Notes under the pieces: model-generated
What the model was told of the DNA's origin: nothing
The model's database searches: none
What the model saw: the letters and a program-made list of their open reading frames with translations, nothing else
Position numbers and translations under genes: made by a program
Origin: JAAEQG01 sp023133475
GTDB lineage: Bacteria; Planctomycetota; Phycisphaerae; UBA1845
NCBI GenBank assembly: GCA_030631415.1
Contig: DAOVLE010000089.1
Location: 1-18,827, forward strand
DNA length: 18,827 bases
Direction: 5' to 3'
Part shown: positions 14,668-18,827 of the stretch, piece after piece
How the letters are laid out: each line of letters starts with the position of its first letter
Numbering within the stretch: position 1 is the stretch's first letter

Positions 14668-15227
14668 CTTACCAGGGTTCCGGTTTTGCGTCTCAGGGCT
14701 AGTATCAGTTCGATTTCACCGGTGGTCAGGTTGGTTTGTTTGGCGATTTCCACCGGGGGCAGACCGGCATCGCTGAGTTTATGGACCTGTGTGTAACGTT
14801 CATCCGCATTGCCGGCGTCGTTTTCCACGGTGATATCGCACACCGGTTTACCTTCTACCATTCGAGCGATGCGGTCCAGCCTGGCGATGCGTTCGTCGGC
14901 ATCTCGGATGGCGCGTTCGAGCTTGCAGAACTTGGTGTCCAGTTGGGCGCTCATCTGGCGGGCGACCTCATGGATTTGAGCCAGGAGCGCCTCCATATCC
15001 CCTTTAACCTCAGCCTCCTCACGAAGCTGGGCAACCTGTTCGCGCACATAGGCACGAGGTGAGTTGGCGTTTCGAGGTCGGCGGCGTCGGGCGGAGAGGA
15101 GCATGCTCGCGGACACACCGAGTATAATGACGAGCAACGCAATTTGCCCACCGGAGAAGGTGGTCTCCGCCAGAGGCGGAATGAAGCTCAAGTGAGTGAT
15201 AACTCCCGATTCGACGCCAACGCCCAT
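14664..15227 (-). CDS. Membrane-anchored coiled-coil protein with C-terminal helix-turn-helix-like segment
   Basis: 187 residues, not a named gene. One transmembrane segment (about 27-45, 'GGQIALLVIILGVSASMLL') is followed by a basic stop-transfer RRRR, then a charged heptad-like region (58-123) likely to form a coiled coil. Residues about 145-181 ('VHKLSDAGLPPVEIAKQTN' then 'LTTGEIELILALRRK') resemble the small helical domain at the C-terminus of DUF6115 or DUF2802 type proteins, which looks like a helix-turn-helix but usually belongs to membrane proteins. It is likely cytoplasmic, tethered by its N-terminus. The start is uncertain; only a weak GGAT precedes ATG 15227. The N-terminal part contains CCGCCAGAGGCGG, the same palindrome found at 10269-10281. 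Separated from mnmA by a 237-base repeat-filled gap. Confidence 0.7.
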   Translation of the reverse strand: MGVGVESGVITHLSFIPPLAETTFSGGQIALLVIILGVSASMLLSARRRRPRNANSPRAYVREQVAQLREEAEVKGDMEALLAQIHEVARQMSAQLDTKFCKLERAIRDADERIARLDRIARMVEGKPVCDITVENDAGNADERYTQVHKLSDAGLPPVEIAKQTNLTTGEIELILALRRKTGTLVS

Positions 15228-15282
15228 GTCGACCGATCCCCAGGTTAATCACCCGCGCCATGGTGAGTGTCATAGTAGCCGA

Positions 15283-15309
15283 GAAGGCGGGTGGAACCCG
15301 CCCTACAAC
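15283..15309. repeat. REP-like hairpin family 1, between larC and the coiled-coil gene
   Basis: Stem GGCGGGT/ACCCGCC with loop GGA, flanked by GAA and CCTACAACTGC. The loop GGA is the same trinucleotide that separates the blocks of family 2. Confidence 0.82.
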
Positions 15310-15355
15310 TGCGGATTGCCGCCGCTAAACACCATTGCGCCATGGTGATCCCCTC

Positions 15356-15397
15356 ATTCTCAATTCTCCATTCTCAATTCTCCATTCTCAATTTCCC
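15356..15397. repeat. Heptamer array at the 3' end of larC
   Basis: ATTCTCA and ATTCTCC alternate over five units (15356-15390), followed by a degenerate ATTTCCC. Read on the larC strand the unit is KGAGAAT. The array supplies the last codons (KLRMEN) and the stop codon of larC. Confidence 0.9.
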
Positions 15398-16594
15398 CCA
15401 CGTGTGTGTGGCGGCTTGCATCACCTCTCGTAGTGGGGTGCCGCCGGCGTCGGCAGCTTGCCGGCAATCCTCGTACTCGGGGGAAGCGGTGTAGACCACA
15501 CCGTGGCGCGACCCAATCTTTATCCGAATCGATCCGAAGGGCGTCTCGACGGTCTCGTGGTGTCTTGCCAGCTTCACTCGCCGGGTGTAGTGCTCTCGAA
15601 TTCCGAAGGTGGTGGTCTCCCGAAAGATGATCTCTTCCAGGCCCGCCACCCTGCTCACCCGAGACAGCACCGTGAGGAGGAGTCCCGGGCGCGACTTCTT
15701 CATGGTTATCGGCACCGTGTAAACGTCCAGTGCACCCGCTTCCAGCAGTTTCGCCGCGCAAAAGGCGACCGCCTCCGCCGAGATGTCGTCAAGATTCGAT
15801 TCCAGCACCACCACCTCGTCCGCAGTGGAGTCGCCCGCCCCCGAGTCGTCAGCCTCAAAACCCACCGCCGACCGACCCAGGAAGATACGCAACAGGTTAG
15901 GCCTACCATGCCCCTCACGCATACCTGCCCCATAACCCCAGCGGTCAATAATCATGCCCGGCAGAGGGCCGAACGATTCTGCCAGCGTGGTCACGATGGC
16001 AGCCCCGGTCGGGGTGGTCAGTTCGCCAGGCTCGCCCGTGGGCAGCAGGGGCACTCCCTTAAGCAAAGCCACCGTGCCCGGAGCGGGCACCGGCATGACC
16101 CCGTGGGCACACTGCACCGTCCCCGACCCGGTCGGCAGCGCTGAGCAGAGCACGCGAGACACCTTCAACTCGTGCAACCCCACAATGGCCCCGACCACGT
16201 CAACGATGGCATCGACAGCCCCAACCTCGTGGAAGTGTACCTCGTCAACTTTGGTGCCATGAGCACGGGCTTCCGCCTCCGCCAGGCGAGTGAACACAGC
16301 GACAGCCTGTTCCTGAACCGTATGCGGCAGTGTGCTCGATTCGATGATCGCAACAACTTCTTGGAGATGGCGGCAGGGCATGTCCGCACGGGCATCGAGT
16401 TCGACTCGCACCTGCGTGGCGGCGATACCGTGCCTGCGCACTTTCTCGGCGGTCAGGGTGTAGCCGTCTACTCCCAAGCCAGCCAGACGCTCACGCAGAG
16501 TGTCAACCGAAACGCCTGCGTCAACCAGTGCACCAAGGATCATATCCCCCGAGACGCCGCTGAAGCAGTCAAAATATGCAAGAGTCATAAGCAT
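15374..16594 (-). CDS. larC: Nickel pincer cofactor biosynthesis protein LarC
   Basis: 406 residues. LarC is the CTP-dependent cyclometallase that inserts nickel into the pyridinium-based pincer cofactor of lactate racemase and related enzymes. Signatures: 'YFDCFSGVSGDMILGAL' at the N-terminus, 'VHFHEVGAVDAIVDVVGA' (119-136), 'SALPTGSGTV', 'LTTPTGAAIV', and the C-terminal half beginning 'VVLESNLDDISAE' with 'MKKSRPG'. The two halves that some bacteria make by programmed frameshifting are one uninterrupted frame here. The start may be ATG 16594 or ATG 16588; GGTGA is better spaced for the second. The final residues come from a heptamer array. No larA, larB or larE is visible, so the client enzyme and other maturation genes must lie elsewhere. 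Confidence 0.93.
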   Translation of the reverse strand: MLMTLAYFDCFSGVSGDMILGALVDAGVSVDTLRERLAGLGVDGYTLTAEKVRRHGIAATQVRVELDARADMPCRHLQEVVAIIESSTLPHTVQEQAVAVFTRLAEAEARAHGTKVDEVHFHEVGAVDAIVDVVGAIVGLHELKVSRVLCSALPTGSGTVQCAHGVMPVPAPGTVALLKGVPLLPTGEPGELTTPTGAAIVTTLAESFGPLPGMIIDRWGYGAGMREGHGRPNLLRIFLGRSAVGFEADDSGAGDSTADEVVVLESNLDDISAEAVAFCAAKLLEAGALDVYTVPITMKKSRPGLLLTVLSRVSRVAGLEEIIFRETTTFGIREHYTRRVKLARHHETVETPFGSIRIKIGSRHGVVYTASPEYEDCRQAADAGGTPLREVMQAATHTWGKLRMEN

Positions 16595-16645
16595 TCACCA
16601 TTTCGCGTTTTGTGGGTGCACACAGTGATGATGTTTCCCACCCCC

Positions 16646-16673
16646 ATTTTCAATTTTCAATTTTCAATTTTCC
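16646..16673. repeat. Heptamer array ahead of larC and the radical SAM gene
   Basis: Three ATTTTCA units and one ATTTTCC. On the larC strand the unit is KGAAAAT, one transition away from the KGAGAAT array at the other end of larC. A CACGC/GCGTG palindrome follows at 16684-16695. It lies in the 129-base divergent intergenic region. Confidence 0.88.
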
Positions 16674-16723
16674 ATTTCCTCCTCACGCTTGCGTGGGAAT
16701 GATTGTGGGGTTATGACCTTGCC

Positions 16724-18523
16724 ATGGCAAGCCTTGCAGAACGGGTCAGTGCTGAGTTGCTTCCGTATGTCACCAAACCTGCGCAGTATATCGGGGGAGA
16801 ACTGAACCAACTGGTCAAACCGGGGGACTGGGAGCAGGCTCAGGTCCGCGTCGCCATCGCCTTCCCGGATACCTACGCCATCGGCATGAGCCACCTGGGC
16901 TGCCAGATTCTCTACTGGCAGTGCAACCACACCCCGGCGGTGACCGCTGAGCGGGTCTATTGCCCGTGGCTTGATGCCGAGAAAGTGATGCGGGCTCGAA
17001 AAATCCCACTGTTCACCTGGGACACGCGCCGGCCGGTGGCAGAGGCGGACATCTTCGCCATCTCCTTGCAATATGAGATGGGTTTTAGCAACGTGCTCAC
17101 CCTGTTGGACCTGGCGGGCATCCCCCTGCGCAGCAGCGCCCGTGACGATTCGCATCCGCTGGTCATCGGTGGTGGGCCTCAGGCTGACAACCCCGAACCC
17201 GTTGCACCCTTCTTCGACCTCGTGGTGCTCGGCGACGGTGAAGCCGCGATGGCTGCCATTCTGGGCCATTATCGGAAACTGAAGGAGGCTGGGGTCGCGC
17301 GGCGGGATATGATCGTTCACTTGGCTCGCAAGTTCGAGTGGATTTACGCGCCCTCGTTGTACGATTTCGCCTATCACCCCGACGGCACCATCGCGCGGAT
17401 GGCTCCCTTGCGGGACGACATTCCCACCAAAATCGCCCGGTGTCAGACCGGGGATTTCGATCAAACCCCCTTTCCAGTTCGCCCGCTGGTGCCCTTTGTC
17501 GAGGTGGTCCACGATCGGATTGCCATCGAGATCATGCGTGGTTGCCCGCAGCACTGCCGCTTCTGCCACGCCGGGTACACCAAGCGGCCGTTGCGTAAGC
17601 GCAGCGTCAAGCGCATCCTCGATATTGCCGAGCAGGCCTACCGGGCAACCGGGTTTTCGGAGATTGGTTTATTGTCGCTCTCGACGGCGGATTATCCCGA
17701 CCTGGCAGAGCTGGCTCGGGCGATCCACGAGAAGTTCAAAGACCGCCGAGTGAGCATCAGCGTTCCGTCTCTACGGGTGGATCGGATGTTGCAGGCCATC
17801 CCGTGGATGGTTCGCGGGGTCCGCAAGAGCGGGGTGACCATTGCGGTGGAGGCTGCCCGTGACGATATGCGGGCCGCCATCCGCAAGAAAGTCACCGACG
17901 GGGACTTGTTCGAGGGCGTCCGCCAAGTGTTTGAAGCCGGTTGGCGGTCGCTGAAACTCTATTTCATGGCCGGCTTTCCCGGCGAGCGGGCGGAGGACAT
18001 CGACGGCATCATCGACCTTAGCCGCCAGGTGAGCGAAATCTGCCGCGAGGTGCGTGGGTTCCCCGCCCGGATCACCGTTTCGGTCGGATGGCTGGTGCCC
18101 AAGCCGCACACGCCCTTGCAGTGGGCCGCCCAGCCACGGGCTGAGTACTTTCGTGAGGTGCTCGATCGGCTGAGGTCCGCCACCTGGCGAAGGAAATCAC
18201 CGCTTACCATCAAGGCCCACAACATCGAGCGTTCGGTTCTGGAGGCGGTTTTCGCTCGTGGGGATCGGCGGTTGGCTGACGCCATCGAGTTTGCCTGGCG
18301 GGGTGGCGCCCGGTTCGACGGTTGGGACGAATGTTTTCAGGCCCAGCGTTGGCACGAAGCCTTCCAAGCCACCGGGATCGACTTCGCCTGGTACGCCCAC
18401 CGCCGGCGCGACCGCGACGAGATACTGCCCTGGGACCACTTGGTCAGCCCCGCCGGCCGACAGCACCTCCACGCCCAATACGACGACCTCTTTGCCCAAC
18501 TCGGCAACCCAAATAATTCATGA
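16724..18523 (+). CDS. B12-binding-type radical SAM protein (TIGR03960-like)
   Basis: 599 residues from ATG 16724; a TTG at 16703 in the same frame is less likely because the family usually begins shortly before 'V.KPAQYIGGE'. The N-terminal half resembles a cobalamin-binding-like domain ('FPDTYAIGMSHLGCQILY', 'VIGGGPQADNPEPV', 'VVLGDGEAAM'). The radical SAM core carries the CxxxCxxC cluster motif in 'EIMRGCPQHCRFCHAGY' (C274, C278, C281), with 'SLSTADYPDL', 'SVPSLRVDRML' and 'KLYFMAGFPGE' following. The C-terminal part, 'VGWLVPKPHTPLQW' onward, matches this family. The reaction is not established. Relatives are commonly paired with, or fused to, a TIGR03936/DUF2344 partner; none follows here, and instead a transposase start appears 240 bases downstream. 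Divergent from larC. Confidence 0.88.
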   Translation: MASLAERVSAELLPYVTKPAQYIGGELNQLVKPGDWEQAQVRVAIAFPDTYAIGMSHLGCQILYWQCNHTPAVTAERVYCPWLDAEKVMRARKIPLFTWDTRRPVAEADIFAISLQYEMGFSNVLTLLDLAGIPLRSSARDDSHPLVIGGGPQADNPEPVAPFFDLVVLGDGEAAMAAILGHYRKLKEAGVARRDMIVHLARKFEWIYAPSLYDFAYHPDGTIARMAPLRDDIPTKIARCQTGDFDQTPFPVRPLVPFVEVVHDRIAIEIMRGCPQHCRFCHAGYTKRPLRKRSVKRILDIAEQAYRATGFSEIGLLSLSTADYPDLAELARAIHEKFKDRRVSISVPSLRVDRMLQAIPWMVRGVRKSGVTIAVEAARDDMRAAIRKKVTDGDLFEGVRQVFEAGWRSLKLYFMAGFPGERAEDIDGIIDLSRQVSEICREVRGFPARITVSVGWLVPKPHTPLQWAAQPRAEYFREVLDRLRSATWRRKSPLTIKAHNIERSVLEAVFARGDRRLADAIEFAWRGGARFDGWDECFQAQRWHEAFQATGIDFAWYAHRRRDRDEILPWDHLVSPAGRQHLHAQYDDLFAQLGNPNNS

Positions 18524-18550
18524 ACGCAGAGGGGGATAAGAGAATATCCG

Positions 18551-18577
18551 CAGATTACACAGATTGCACAGATTGAC
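18551..18577. repeat. Nonamer triplet repeat (CAGATTNNN)
   Basis: CAGATTACA, CAGATTGCA and CAGATTGAC run in tandem shortly after the radical SAM gene. Together with the 14532 array it shows nonamer repeats on this chromosome. The rest of 18524-18751 shows nothing clear. Confidence 0.65.
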
Positions 18578-18751
18578 AAAGAAACATACTCAAACCTAAC
18601 CCAAGTTGGCCAGTTGTCGAGAATCTTCGGTTTTTTTGAGCCCAGAATCCGTGATTGTGAGCGGCGGTGAAGGCTCGGAGTCTTCAAACGGCGTGTAGTC
18701 AAAACCTGCCCCCTTGAATGGAGCTACGTTACTTGCGATCTTAGAGTGGAC

Positions 18752-18757
18752 GGGAGG
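18752..18757 (+). promoter_or_regulatory. Shine-Dalgarno of the edge transposase
   Basis: GGGAGG lies 6 bases ahead of GTG 18764, which supports that start for the partial gene at the right edge. Confidence 0.6.
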
Positions 18758-18763
18758 TCGCAA

Positions 18764-18827
18764 GTGTTTCTGAAACGAATTTCGATTCGCAAGAATGGCA
18801 AGCGTCATACCTACTGGGCGTTGGTCA
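18764..18827 (+). CDS. Probable IS4/IS1634-type transposase, N-terminus only (runs off right edge)
   Basis: The last 21 codons read MFLKRISIRKNGKRHTYWAL and V. The pattern MFLxxxxxxKxGKxHxYWxLV is the usual opening of IS1634-like DDE transposases of the IS4 superfamily. The GTG start has a good Shine-Dalgarno. If correct, an insertion sequence begins somewhere between the radical SAM stop and this start; I could not identify its terminal inverted repeat because the other end is outside the window. Confidence 0.55.
   Translation, partial: MFLKRISIRKNGKRHTYWALV

Noticed and set aside
16664..17569. A 301-codon minus-strand frame.
   Set aside because: It is antisense to the radical SAM gene and shows no recognisable domain.
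18620..18640. A T-run at about 18630 as a terminator of the radical SAM gene.
   Set aside because: Only a 3-bp stem precedes it, which is too weak to support a call.
18596..18808. A 70-codon minus-strand frame at the right edge.
   Set aside because: It overlaps the transposase start and its Shine-Dalgarno, and has no start signal or family resemblance.

Overview
The window looks like a piece of a high-GC planctomycete chromosome, probably a Phycisphaerae-like lineage. The evidence is a secreted protein ending in a planctomycete-style dockerin-like domain with two Asp-rich calcium loops, a PEP-CTERM protein, a very large secreted repeat protein of the beta-solenoid type, and many small hairpin and heptamer repeats between genes. 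No rRNA, tRNA or CRISPR array was seen. The lineage is inferred from protein style, not from a marker gene.

Left part (1-5992, minus strand): a dockerin-like secreted protein (5234-5992) lies upstream of a giant secreted repeat protein whose reading frame stays open from 5109 to the left edge (at least 1703 codons). The last 3 kb in view is built of about five copies of a roughly 230-residue repeat. A good sigma70-like promoter lies ahead of the pair. Region 5993-7011 has no convincing gene. It holds that promoter, a heptamer array, a nested inverted-repeat structure that may be a folded RNA, a second perfect 16-bp inverted repeat, a REP-like hairpin, and a promoter pointing right.

Middle (7012-13261, plus strand): a PEP-CTERM protein with a pre-peptidase C-terminal-like domain and a clear terminator; a five-copy cluster of REP-like hairpins; an SsnA-like amidohydrolase; then a probable operon of SxtJ-like membrane protein, NodU/CmcH-type carbamoyltransferase, a 52-codon DUF5989 (SxtK-like) membrane peptide, and metF. 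The three genes ahead of metF correspond to the sxtI/sxtJ/sxtK trio of saxitoxin clusters, but no other toxin-pathway gene is here. They may form a general membrane-associated carbamoylation module.

Right part (13245-18827): mnmA (convergent with metF, overlapping by 17 bp), a membrane-anchored coiled-coil protein, and larC on the minus strand; then a B12-binding-type radical SAM protein on the plus strand, and the first 21 codons of a probable transposase at the right edge. Heptamer arrays bracket larC.

The most unusual theme is repeat DNA. At least three hairpin families and three heptamer arrays sit at gene ends. In the carbamoyltransferase, and probably in larC and mnmA, repeat DNA supplies the last codons of the reading frame. 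One hairpin family looks like another with an extra stem inserted.
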